Shown: positions 35,763 to 42,993 of the stretch, piece after piece
Layout: each line of letters starts with the position of its first letter
Numbering within the stretch: position 1 is the first letter of the stretch
Source of the DNA: Janthinobacterium sp. 344
GTDB lineage: Bacteria; Pseudomonadota; Gammaproteobacteria; Burkholderiales; Burkholderiaceae_D
Direction: 5' to 3'
Assembly: GCF_900112025.1 (NCBI RefSeq)
Contig: NZ_FOKL01000008.1
Location: 1 to 64,000, forward strand
DNA length: 64,000 nucleotides
Position numbers and translations under genes: made by a program
The notes under the pieces: generated by a model
Database searches by the model: none
Seen by the model: the letters and a program-made list of their open reading frames with translations, nothing else
What the model was told of the DNA's origin: nothing

Positions 35763-37669
35763 AGCCGTATGCCCTCCCCGTCCGCAGGACGGTGCGCGTG
35801 GTGCAGCCTGTCGCTTTTCGTGGGCGCGGGGATCGCGGCGCGCGCCTGGAAGACCGCATCCTGGAAGTACAGCGGCTGGCGGCCGTAGATCGCCGGATAA
35901 CCGGCCACGTAGACGACCATGTCGCCAGCCTTCTCGATGTCGCCGCTGGCCGACTTGACGGGGCCGGGCATGCGCAGGCACTCGTCCGGCGTGAGCAGCG
36001 GGCGCTGCGTCTCCTGGATGGTGCGCGACACCTGGGCCAGCAAGGCGCTGGTGCGGCGCCCGCTCGTCGTGACCTGCTCCTTCGCCACCGTGGTCTGGCC
36101 CGTCAGCTTGGAAAGGTGCTCGGCCGTCTCAAGGCGGTTCGGCGGATAGGCATTCTGGATATGGCAGCTCGACGTGATGCTTTCGTCGGGACCATAGCCT
36201 GTTTCGCGGCTCTTGAGCTGGTTGATGTCCTGGCAGATCAGGTAGCACTTGATGCCGTAGCCCGCCAGGAAGCCCAGCGACTCCTGCATGATGTCCAGCT
36301 TGCCCAGGCTGGGAAACTCGTCGAGCATCATCAGCAGCCGGTGCCGGTAGCGCGCCACGGGACGCCCGTTCTCGAAGCTGATGCGGTCGGCCAACTGGCG
36401 CACGATCATGTTGACCAGCACGCGTACCAGCGGGCGCAGGCGCGCCTTGTCCGTCGGCTGCGTGACAATGTACAGGCTCACGGGGCTGTCGTGGTGCATC
36501 AGGTCGCGGATGCGGAATTCCGAGCGGCTCACATTGCGCGCGACGATCGGGTCGCGGTACAGCGACAGGTAGGACTTGGCCGTCGACAGCACGGAACCGG
36601 CTTCCTCCTCGGGCCGGTCGAGCATGTCGCGCGCGGCCGAACCCACCACCGGATGATTGCGGCCATCCGCATGGCTGTAGGTGATCATTTCCATCCACAG
36701 CTCGCCGATGCCGCGGTTCGGGTCCGCCATCATGGCGTCGACCACGGACAGGGTGGCCGTCGTGCCTTCGGCGCGCGCCTTGTACAGCGCATGCAGGATC
36801 ACGCCGACGATCAGCGCCTGGCTGGTCTTTTGCCAGTGCGTCTCCAGCCCCTTGCCGTCCGGGTCGACGATCAGGGTGGCGAGATTCTGCACGTCGCCCA
36901 CCTCGTGCTCCGTATCGAGGCGGATCTCGTCGAGCGCATTCCAGCACACGCTGCCCTTGGCGGCAGCCGGCTCGAAGTACAGCACCCTGTTCCCCGCATG
37001 CTTCTGGCGCCAGCCCGAGGTCAGCGCCCACAGCTCGCTCTTCAGGTCGGTGATGACGGCGCTGTGCGGCCACGCGAGCAGGGTCGGCACCACCAGGCCG
37101 ACACCCTTGCCGGAGCGCGTGGGCGCGTACGTCAGCACGTGTTCCGGCCCGTCGTGGCGCAGGTAGTGCTGCCTGCCCGCCCGGTCCAGCCAGGCCCCCA
37201 CATACACGCCGGCGCTGGCCGGCTGCGCCCTTCCGGCCAGCAGCTGCCACAGCGAGCGCGTCGCGGGCAGCAGGCCGGCGGCGCGGATGTCCGTAATGTT
37301 TGCCCAGCGCGCCGAGCCGTGCAGGTACTCGCTGGCGCGGGCCGAATTCACCGAAATCATCCTGGCCACCAGCAGCCCTATCAGGCCGATGCCCGCGACG
37401 CTGACGCCCACGCTGCCCGCCTGCATCAGCGCATCCGGATACTGGCCGCGCCACCTGGCCGCCCAGCCGACGATGGCCCATGGCGGATAGACCTGGCTGG
37501 CATGCCAGCCCAGCGCGCTCTGGTAGTGGAATGCATGGGCAAAGAACTGGGTGGCCGCCTGGAAGCCGCCAACGAGGGTGAGCGCGGCCAGCGCCGGGAT
37601 GGCCTTGCGGGCGCCCCGCCGCGCGCTGCGCACCTGGGGACCGACGGCATTATTGAACCTGTCTTTCAT
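35759..37669 (-). CDS. traG: TraG type IV coupling protein (VirD4 family)
   Basis: A 636-residue coupling protein. Two N-terminal membrane helices (about 24-45 and 83-105), then the ATPase domain with Walker A APTRSGKG at 182-189 and Walker B LLMMLDEFPSLGKL. It links the relaxosome to the Trb channel and pumps DNA. The gene overlaps both traI (37666-37669) and traF (35759-35762) by four bases, giving tight coupling traI-traG-traF. Length matches RP4 TraG. Confidence 0.96.
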   Translation of the reverse strand: MKDRFNNAVGPQVRSARRGARKAIPALAALTLVGGFQAATQFFAHAFHYQSALGWHASQVYPPWAIVGWAARWRGQYPDALMQAGSVGVSVAGIGLIGLLVARMISVNSARASEYLHGSARWANITDIRAAGLLPATRSLWQLLAGRAQPASAGVYVGAWLDRAGRQHYLRHDGPEHVLTYAPTRSGKGVGLVVPTLLAWPHSAVITDLKSELWALTSGWRQKHAGNRVLYFEPAAAKGSVCWNALDEIRLDTEHEVGDVQNLATLIVDPDGKGLETHWQKTSQALIVGVILHALYKARAEGTTATLSVVDAMMADPNRGIGELWMEMITYSHADGRNHPVVGSAARDMLDRPEEEAGSVLSTAKSYLSLYRDPIVARNVSRSEFRIRDLMHHDSPVSLYIVTQPTDKARLRPLVRVLVNMIVRQLADRISFENGRPVARYRHRLLMMLDEFPSLGKLDIMQESLGFLAGYGIKCYLICQDINQLKSRETGYGPDESITSSCHIQNAYPPNRLETAEHLSKLTGQTTVAKEQVTTSGRRTSALLAQVSRTIQETQRPLLTPDECLRMPGPVKSASGDIEKAGDMVVYVAGYPAIYGRQPLYFQDAVFQARAAIPAPTKSDRLHHAHRPADGEGIRL

Positions 37670-39894
37670 CTGGTCCGTCCTTTCGTCTTGATGACGCCGT
37701 CAAGCGTCACGGTGACGGCATCACCGGGGGCCAGCTTGCGCAAGCGCCTTGCTGCTGCGCCGCCCACCGGCAGGACCATCGTTGCCGCGCCCCGCTCCAG
37801 CAGCGCCAGCACCTGGCCGCCCGCCTCGCGCAGCCCGGCAAAGACAGCCGGCCCCTTGACACCATCATATCGTTCAAATTTCGGTATATCGGACAATCGC
37901 GGCCTTGTTTGTTCCTGCTCAAGGAGGAAGGCATCCACTGCCGCCGAGCCCGTATCCCGCCTGTCCGCTACGCCTCCCCGCCCAGGAACATGCCGTCGCA
38001 CGCGCTGATCTGCTGCGGCTCCTTGCTGCTCCACGTGACCAGGTACATCACGCGGCAATAGCACTTCAGTTCCACTGCCGATGCGAACCATACCGAGTTG
38101 GGACAGCTTTCGCAGACGGTTCCTGGCTGCGGGCGGCGGATGGCCTCCAACCCCGCCAGGGTCAGACTGGTAGTGGGTACCGCGCCGGGGTCCGGCGCGG
38201 GGCTCGCCGGCCGCGGTGGCGGCGCGCGCTCCAGCGACTCCAGCGCCTGCTCCAGCAGCGCGTCGCGCTGCGCCTTCACCGGACTGTCCGCCCCGGCGCG
38301 GTTGCCTTGCCTGTTCATCCTGCCTCTCCTTCGTGCCACCGGCACGCAACAAGTCCTGCCGGCGCCGCTCCAGCACGGCGTCGTCGAACGTGACCGCCAG
38401 GTGCGCGGCAGCCGCCGCCTGGATGACCTGGTCCTGGAACGCGGCGCTGCCAGCGACATGCAGGCAACTGCCATAGCGCGATACCGCCATGTCCAGCGCC
38501 AACTGCAGGCCCGCCTGCGTGGCGCCGCGCGTGATTTTCAGCTTATGCCCGTCGTCGCGGATCGTGGTCGCGCCAGCGCAATAGATGAGCGTGCCATGCT
38601 TGGTGACGCTGTCCTGCCGCAAGCCGCCAGGCGCCTGCGGCCCGCTTGTCTCACTTGCCAGCGGGCTGCCGGCCAGCGTATTGCCTGCCAGGCCCGGCTG
38701 GCCACCGCGCGCGCGCAGGGCAACCAGCGCCTGGGCGTCGCCAGCCCCGGCACGGGTGCGCAGCCAGTCCGCCCAGGCAAGGCGGCCGTGCTGGCTGCGG
38801 ATGACGCGGCGCTCCGCAAGGTAGCCGCCGTTGATGCGTTCGATGTCCGCCATGAGCGTCTTCGCGGCTGCCGCATGCAGGATGCGTTTGGCAAACGGGC
38901 CGCAGGCAAGCATGCGGATGGCAGCCCGCTTGAGCCTGCCCCGGCGCTTCGCCTCGGCAATCAGGCGCTTGTGCTGCGCGCGCGCGCCCGCCAAGGCTCC
39001 AGCGCGCACCTGGACGGCTTCCTGCTGCTGTTCCTGGTAGAGCGCATACAGCGCGGCAGTGTCCACGCGCAGGCGCAGCGGCTGGCGGGTTTGGCTCGCC
39101 TGGCTGGGATGGCCGCCTGTCCCGGCCGGCCCGGGAGTGTATGGCCCAAGCCGCGCTTCCAGGCGCGCCCTGGAACAGTCGCGGTGCACGGAGCTGGCCT
39201 TCACGGCCGTGCCGTCGCTGGCCAGGATCACCAGGCCGTTGCCGCGTTCGCGCAGCACCAGCCCTTGTGCAAGCAACACGCCATGCAATTCCTGCCACGA
39301 GGCCGCTTCCCGCATCTGCGCATGGCATGCGCGGCGCACCAGTCCCAGCAGGCTCTCGATGCCGGCGTGGCGTTCCATGTCCATGGCGCGGCTGGCGGCC
39401 CCCGTTTGCCGCGCCTGGTGGTTGTCGCGCTGCAAGCCGAACTCGTCTTCCAGCGCCGCGCACAGCTGGCCCAGCGTGGCATGGTCGCGGTAAGGCTGGT
39501 GGATCGTGTAGCGGGTGGGATGGATCTTGTTGATGGCGATATGCACGTGCAGGTTGTCCGTATCGTGGTGCACGACGCTGATGCGCTGGTGCACCCCATA
39601 GCCCAGCCCGTGGCAGATGCGCGCTTCCACGGCCTGCAGCACGGCCGGGGGCGGTTCTTCGCCGGCCGGAAAACTGAGGATCAGGTGATAGGTCTTGTCC
39701 GATAGCGCGCGCTGGTTCTGCGCCTGCGTGTTGAGGATCTCGGTGACGGCCACTGCGGGCTGGTCCGACTGGCAATTCGTGACCGTCACGCTGCCGACGC
39801 GTTCCCGCTTGGCCTGCGCATCGGCCAGGTAGGCCAGCAGGCTGGCAAAGCCGCTTTTCCGCGCGACCTTCATGGGAACATGCTTGGCAATCAT
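37666..39894 (-). CDS. traI: TraI relaxase (MOBP, IncP type) with C-terminal KfrB domain
   Basis: A 742-residue relaxase close to RP4 TraI in length and layout. The catalytic positions match RP4 numbering: Tyr22 (LLAYLADAQ), Ser74 (LILSFPAG) and His116 in HHDTDNLHVHIAIN. It cleaves oriT (nic at 40465/40466) and pilots the strand into the recipient. The middle includes KKG-like TKHGTLIY and RDDGHKLKITRG blocks. The last 60 residues (VKGPAVFAGLREAGG; LAPGDAVTVTLDG) look like a KfrB domain. A Gly/Ala/Arg-rich low-complexity stretch (residues about 525-640) coincides with an overlapping traH-like gene in another frame. Confidence 0.96.
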   Translation of the reverse strand: MIAKHVPMKVARKSGFASLLAYLADAQAKRERVGSVTVTNCQSDQPAVAVTEILNTQAQNQRALSDKTYHLILSFPAGEEPPPAVLQAVEARICHGLGYGVHQRISVVHHDTDNLHVHIAINKIHPTRYTIHQPYRDHATLGQLCAALEDEFGLQRDNHQARQTGAASRAMDMERHAGIESLLGLVRRACHAQMREAASWQELHGVLLAQGLVLRERGNGLVILASDGTAVKASSVHRDCSRARLEARLGPYTPGPAGTGGHPSQASQTRQPLRLRVDTAALYALYQEQQQEAVQVRAGALAGARAQHKRLIAEAKRRGRLKRAAIRMLACGPFAKRILHAAAAKTLMADIERINGGYLAERRVIRSQHGRLAWADWLRTRAGAGDAQALVALRARGGQPGLAGNTLAGSPLASETSGPQAPGGLRQDSVTKHGTLIYCAGATTIRDDGHKLKITRGATQAGLQLALDMAVSRYGSCLHVAGSAAFQDQVIQAAAAAHLAVTFDDAVLERRRQDLLRAGGTKERQDEQARQPRRGGQSGEGAARRAAGAGAGVAGARAATAAGEPRAGPRRGTHYQSDPGGVGGHPPPAARNRLRKLSQLGMVRIGSGTEVLLPRDVPGHVEQQGAAADQRVRRHVPGRGGVADRRDTGSAAVDAFLLEQEQTRPRLSDIPKFERYDGVKGPAVFAGLREAGGQVLALLERGAATMVLPVGGAAARRLRKLAPGDAVTVTLDGVIKTKGRTR
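37968..38318 (-). CDS. traH: TraH-like protein nested out of frame inside traI
   Basis: A 116-residue frame lying wholly inside traI in a different reading frame. Its ATG 38318 has a strong ribosome site (AAGGAGAGGCAGG just upstream). It begins MNRQGNRAG, continues with a helical KAQRDALLEQALESLE, then a Pro-rich linker and a compact C-terminal domain with five Cys (CESC, CYC, SACDG) and aromatic residues, looking far more protein-like than the traI frame over the same bases. RP4 traH is likewise nested inside traI in another frame and stabilises the relaxosome. I infer it is translated; the traI frame stays open throughout, so this is overlap and not a frameshift. Confidence 0.72.
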   Translation of the reverse strand: MNRQGNRAGADSPVKAQRDALLEQALESLERAPPPRPASPAPDPGAVPTTSLTLAGLEAIRRPQPGTVCESCPNSVWFASAVELKCYCRVMYLVTWSSKEPQQISACDGMFLGGEA

Positions 39895-39949
39895 GCTGCT
39901 CTCCCCTGCCGGGCTGCGACTGCCGTTGACCGGCCAGTGCAGCCAATTT

Positions 39950-39962
39950 TTTAGCTGCTAAA
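39950..39962. promoter_or_regulatory. KorB operator-like palindrome before traI
   Basis: TTTAGCTGCTAAA, the IncP KorB operator with T at the centre. It overlaps the traJ stop codon and lies 56 bp upstream of the traI start, well placed to control traI-traG-traF or to seed KorB spreading. Confidence 0.7.
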
Positions 39963-40335
39963 GTCCGCGCCCCTGTTGCGGCAAGACTACGGCACGCATG
40001 ACGGCATGCATTTCATCCTGGGTATCGGCGATCTTGGCCAGCACGGCGCGGATCGTCGCCTCGCCGAACGCGGCAGTGCGCTCGTCGTTGGTCAGCCACA
40101 GCTTCAGCAGGCCACCCAATCGGCCCAGGTCGCCATTGATGCGCGCCAGTTCCTCGACGCGCCGGTGATCGAGGATGCCCGGCAGCCGATGGCCCAGCCC
40201 GACCCTGCGCAGATAGGCCGCCACCGGCAGCCCGGCCGCGGCTGCCAGCCGCTTGATCTGCGCCTCTTCGTCTGGCAGCACCGGCACGCGCAGCTGCCGG
40301 GCCTTGCGGGTGATGGCGTGTCCTGCTTCTTGCAT
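39958..40335 (-). CDS. traJ: TraJ oriT-binding relaxosome protein
   Basis: A 125-residue accessory protein closely resembling RP4 TraJ. The ribbon-helix-helix-like N-terminus (LRVPVLPDEEAQIKRLAAAA; LPVAAYLRRVGLG) is followed by the hallmark block ELARINGDLGRLGGLLKLWL. TraJ binds the inverted repeat next to nic and recruits TraI. ATG 40335 is chosen for GAGG 7 bp upstream; a longer frame would run across oriT. The predicted TraJ site is 40418-40457, about 80 bp upstream of its own gene. Confidence 0.94.
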   Translation of the reverse strand: MQEAGHAITRKARQLRVPVLPDEEAQIKRLAAAAGLPVAAYLRRVGLGHRLPGILDHRRVEELARINGDLGRLGGLLKLWLTNDERTAAFGEATIRAVLAKIADTQDEMHAVMRAVVLPQQGRGL

Positions 40336-40480
40336 GGCGTCCTCGCGGTTAGCGCGGCACGCGCAGGCCTCGCAGAGCAGGATGTCCGTTGAGCGCCGCA
40401 GGCGCGAATAAGGCACCGTGAAGAGAGATAACCGGCCCGCCGGTTAGCTAACTTCACCTATCCTGCCCCGGCCCGCACGG
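40336..40480 (+). other. oriT: IncP/RP4-type origin of transfer (oriT) with nic site
   Basis: The segment between divergent traJ and traK is strikingly like RP4 oriT: a CCTCGCAGAGCAGGAT block, GAATAAGG, then a TraJ-type inverted repeat at 40418-40457 (GTGAAG...CTTCAC enclosing TAACCGGC-CC-GCCGGTTA), and the nic region CACCTATCCTGCCCCG. By analogy cleavage falls after the G at 40465 in TATCCTG^C on the + strand. Relaxase, TraJ and TraK genes flank it directly. Confidence 0.9.
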
Positions 40481-40570
40481 CGACCGAGCCATTTAATCGT
40501 AGGACAGGCTTTCGATTTAACCCTTGTTCTGGCACAAAACGGAGCGGATTTTATCGGTCACTATTCCGAA

Positions 40571-40588
40571 AAGGCCTTTAAAGGCCTT
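40571..40588. promoter_or_regulatory. 18-bp perfect palindrome in oriT-traK interval
   Basis: AAGGCCTTTAAAGGCCTT is fully self-complementary. It lies about 105 bp after nic and just before the 21-bp-spaced repeats, upstream of traK. An operator for a dimeric regulator of the traK promoter is plausible; the cognate protein is unknown. Confidence 0.55.
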
Positions 40589-40597
40589 ATTTGCCTC

Positions 40598-40672
40598 CAA
40601 CCGTGGCATATCAGGCTTCAACCGTGTCAGATTGGTGGTTCAACCGTGCCAGTTTTGTGGTGTAACAGTGCA
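40598..40672 (+). repeat. Helically phased direct repeats upstream of traK
   Basis: Four direct repeats start at 40598, 40619, 40641 and 40662: CAACCGTGGCA, CAACCGTGTCA, CAACCGTGCCA and a weaker GTAACAGTGCA. The spacing of 21, 22 and 21 bp is two helical turns, so all copies face the same side of the DNA. RP4 TraK binds and wraps this part of oriT, so these are the best candidate TraK sites. Confidence 0.7.
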
Positions 40673-40704
40673 TCTTCCGCATAGCGTGAAGGGGAATAAA
40701 TACC

Positions 40705-41097
40705 ATGGAGAAACCCTATGCCGAACAACTGAGTGACTGGATCAAATGCAGCAAGCCGGCCAAGCGCGACCAATACCTGGTCGCCTTCCTCGCCGTCAGC
40801 GACGATGTACGCGCCGCACTGGCGGCGGGCTTTCCCATGAATACCATCTGGCGCCATATGTATGCCTCGGGACGCGTACCGTTCGGCTACGACACGTTCC
40901 TGAAGCACGTGCACCGCATGCTGAAAGCCTCCACACCGGCCGAGGAAACGGCTGGACAAGGCGTGGCGCCGCAGCGACTGGCATCCCGCCAGTCCCGCGC
41001 GGCTTCCGGGAAACCGGACGCCGTGACACCCCGCCCGGCGCCAGCGCCGGCCGGCTTCCATTTCAACCCGATCCCGGACAAAAAGGAGCTACTGTAA
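40705..41097 (+). CDS. traK: TraK oriT-wrapping relaxosome protein
   Basis: A 130-residue protein with the RP4 TraK pattern: an N-terminal DNA-binding half (LSDWIKCSKPAKRDQYLVAF; MNTIWRHMYASGRV; YDTFLKHVHRM) and a flexible Ala/Pro/Arg tail ending FHFNPIPDKKELL. TraK bends the leading side of oriT to help TraI/TraJ. AAGGGG precedes ATG 40705. It starts the divergent traK-traL-traM operon, directly downstream of the phased repeats. Confidence 0.93.
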   Translation: MEKPYAEQLSDWIKCSKPAKRDQYLVAFLAVSDDVRAALAAGFPMNTIWRHMYASGRVPFGYDTFLKHVHRMLKASTPAEETAGQGVAPQRLASRQSRAASGKPDAVTPRPAPAPAGFHFNPIPDKKELL

Positions 41098-41822
41098 TGG
41101 CCCATATCCATATGTTGCTGCAGGGAAAAGGCGGTGTCGGCAAGTCGCTGATCGCTGCCATCCTCGCCCAGTACATGCTCAGCAAGGCCCGCACGCCGCT
41201 GTGCATCGACACCGATCCCGTGAATGCCACCTTCCATGGCTACCAGGCGCTGCAGGTCCGGCGCATCGACCTGATGGAAGAGGAAGAAATCAATCCGCGC
41301 GGCTTCGACGCCCTGATCGACCTGGTGGCGCAGGCGCAGGGAGACGCCATCATCGACAACGGCGCCAGTTCCTTCGTGCCGCTGTCGCACTACCTGATCA
41401 GCAACCAGATCCCGGCCTTGCTGGCGGAACTCGATCATTTGCTGGTGGTGCACACCGTGATCACGGGCGGCCAGGCCCTGCTCGATACCATCAGCGGCTT
41501 CGCCCACCTGGCCAGCCAGTTTCCGCCGGAAACCCGCTTCATCGCCTGGCTCAATCCCTACTGGGGGCCGGTCGAGCACGAGGGCAATGGTTTCGAGCAG
41601 ATGAAGACCTATCTGGCCAACCGTGAACGCCTGTCTGCCATCGTCCGGCTGCCCGTCTTGAAGAAGGAAACCTTCGGGCGCGACCTGGCCGGCATGCTGC
41701 AGCAGCGCCTGACCTTCGACGAGGCGCTGGCCATGCCCGCACTGCCCATCATGACGCGCCAGCGCCTGAGCATCATCCGGCGCCTGGTGTACGGCGAACT
41801 CGATGCCGCGATGGTGCTGTGA
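41098..41822 (+). CDS. traL: TraL ParA-like conjugation ATPase
   Basis: A 241-residue P-loop protein of the ParA/MinD superfamily, with the deviant Walker A GKGGVGKS at residues 10-17 and LCIDTDPVN as the A' motif. It matches IncP TraL, which is needed for transfer in some hosts though its mechanism is unclear. It abuts traK (ATG right after the TAA) and overlaps traM. It should not be confused with a partition ParA: no parB-type partner follows it. Confidence 0.92.
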
Positions 41823-42259
41823 TGGGCGACCAGACCGAGGAACTGCTGCGGGAAATTGCAGCGAAACATGGCATCGCCGTCGCGCGCGACGACCCCATCC
41901 TTGTTTTGCAGACCATCAACAGCCGCCTGATGCAGGACAGCGCCAGGGCCCAGCAAGTCCAGCTGGATCGGTTCAAGGAGGAAATGGAGGAGCTGTCGCG
42001 GCGCTGGAGCACGGACGCCAAGGAAAAGGCCGAACGCATCGTCAACGCGGCACTGGCCGCCGCCCGGGAAGCCATGGCAGCCGCCATGCAGGAAGGAGGC
42101 CAGCAGGCGGCAAGGACCGCGCGCCAGGAAATCGACGGCGCCTTGCTGCAACTCGCCCGTCCCGTGCGCGCCGCGCATGCCATCGCCCTGTTGAATGTCG
42201 CCGCCGGCTGCCTGGCCATGCTGGCGGCGGCCGTGGCCTCATGGGCCGTGCTGAGATAA
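41822..42259 (+). CDS. traM: TraM conjugal transfer protein
   Basis: A 145-residue protein with a helical, coiled-coil body (residues 10-105) and one hydrophobic C-terminal segment (about 118-143), consistent with IncP TraM. It overlaps the traL stop by one base (TGATG). Its 3' end overlaps the convergent kfrC-like gene by 21 bp. Confidence 0.88.
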   Translation: MGDQTEELLREIAAKHGIAVARDDPILVLQTINSRLMQDSARAQQVQLDRFKEEMEELSRRWSTDAKEKAERIVNAALAAAREAMAAAMQEGGQQAARTARQEIDGALLQLARPVRAAHAIALLNVAAGCLAMLAAAVASWAVLR

Positions 42260-42838
42260 GCCCAGCCGCGCACCGCGACCGGCTTGCAGTACATGGCTGC
42301 GCTCGGGGCCTTGCTGCAGCCGCAGCTTTTCCAGGCGCTGCGCCTGCTGCTGTGCATCCCACTCGCTGGCCAGCGCGGGATGCCGGGTACGCAGCTTGCG
42401 CGCGGCCAGTTCCGAGATGCGCGGCGCGTGCACGCCCATGCTGTCGCGTACCTCGCGCACCAGTTCCAGGCGGCCCAGCAGGCGCTGCATGGTTTTCTGT
42501 TGCTGCTGCACCTGCTGCTGCCACTGCGCGCGCGTGGCGGGAAAGGCCAGCAAGCCCGGCTGCTGCATCTGCGTGCGCTGCAGGCGCGATGCCTGCGACT
42601 CGATCAGGTTCTCCAGCCTGTCCTCGATGCGCTCGACCTGCTCGTGCTTGGCCTCGAGCTGCGCAGCCAGTGCCGCGCCATACTGTGTGTCCAGCGGGGC
42701 GGCATCCAGCATTGCCGCCTGCTCCAGTTGCTCCTCCGCTGCCTGGTAAAGCTGCGCATCGGCCTGCATCTCGGCCCCACCTCGCGCGCCAGAGCTAGCA
42801 GTCCTGCCTTGCTGCGGCCGCTCCATCGATAGTTTCAT
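42239..42838 (-). CDS. kfrC: KfrC-like coiled-coil protein
   Basis: A 199-residue helical protein rich in Gln, Glu, Arg and Leu with coiled-coil patterning throughout; GGAGG precedes ATG 42838. The C-terminal block (APRISELAARKLRTRHPALASEWD) resembles the KfrC family of IncP plasmids, a protein linked to plasmid stability together with KfrA and KfrB. An adjoining kfrB-derived segment upstream supports this (IncP order kfrB-kfrC). Convergent with traM. The assignment rests on pattern and position. Confidence 0.6.
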   Translation of the reverse strand: MKLSMERPQQGRTASSGARGGAEMQADAQLYQAAEEQLEQAAMLDAAPLDTQYGAALAAQLEAKHEQVERIEDRLENLIESQASRLQRTQMQQPGLLAFPATRAQWQQQVQQQQKTMQRLLGRLELVREVRDSMGVHAPRISELAARKLRTRHPALASEWDAQQQAQRLEKLRLQQGPERSHVLQAGRGARLGLSQHGP

Positions 42839-42865
42839 GATCCGCCTCCGGTTTTAGCGGGCTCT

Positions 42866-42989
42866 GCCCTACCGGCTCAGCTTGCGCCCCTGTTTGACAC
42901 TGGTATCGATGCCCGTCCCAGCTACTTTAGCGAAATCGCTGGCGGCGTGCTTGATCAATGTCTTGCCGACCTGCTGATACACGCTGGCG
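42866..42989 (-). pseudogene. Truncated duplicate of kfrB 3' end
   Basis: This segment is almost identical to 46003-46168, the 3' part of the kfrB gene, apart from a deletion of about 42 bp near the gene's end and a handful of substitutions. It has no start codon. It directly follows the ankyrin gene and precedes kfrC, so it marks one edge of the inserted ankyrin module. Confidence 0.85.
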
Positions 42990-42993
42990 ACAA

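Noticed and set aside
35792-38008. 738-codon open frame on the + strand opposite traG/traI
   Set aside because: GC-rich mirror frame; the opposite strand carries TraG and TraI with intact catalytic motifs, and this frame shows no motif or ribosome site. The same applies to the long antisense frames at 32207-34141, 38098-39705, 10450-11448, 15317-16342, 57542-58942 and 62040-63380.
37666-38474. Frameshift in the relaxase C-terminus
   Set aside because: The traI frame is open to a KfrB-like C-terminal domain and the total length (742) matches RP4 TraI, so a nested gene explains the second good frame better than a frameshift.
40443-40452. KorA operator (GTTAGCTAAC)
   Set aside because: It resembles the RP4 KorA site GTTTAGCTAAAC but is shorter by two bases, sits inside the TraJ inverted repeat of oriT, and no korA gene is visible.
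41098-41822. Partition ATPase (ParA/IncC)
   Set aside because: The deviant Walker A fits ParA-like proteins, but position directly between traK and traM and the length identify it as TraL.
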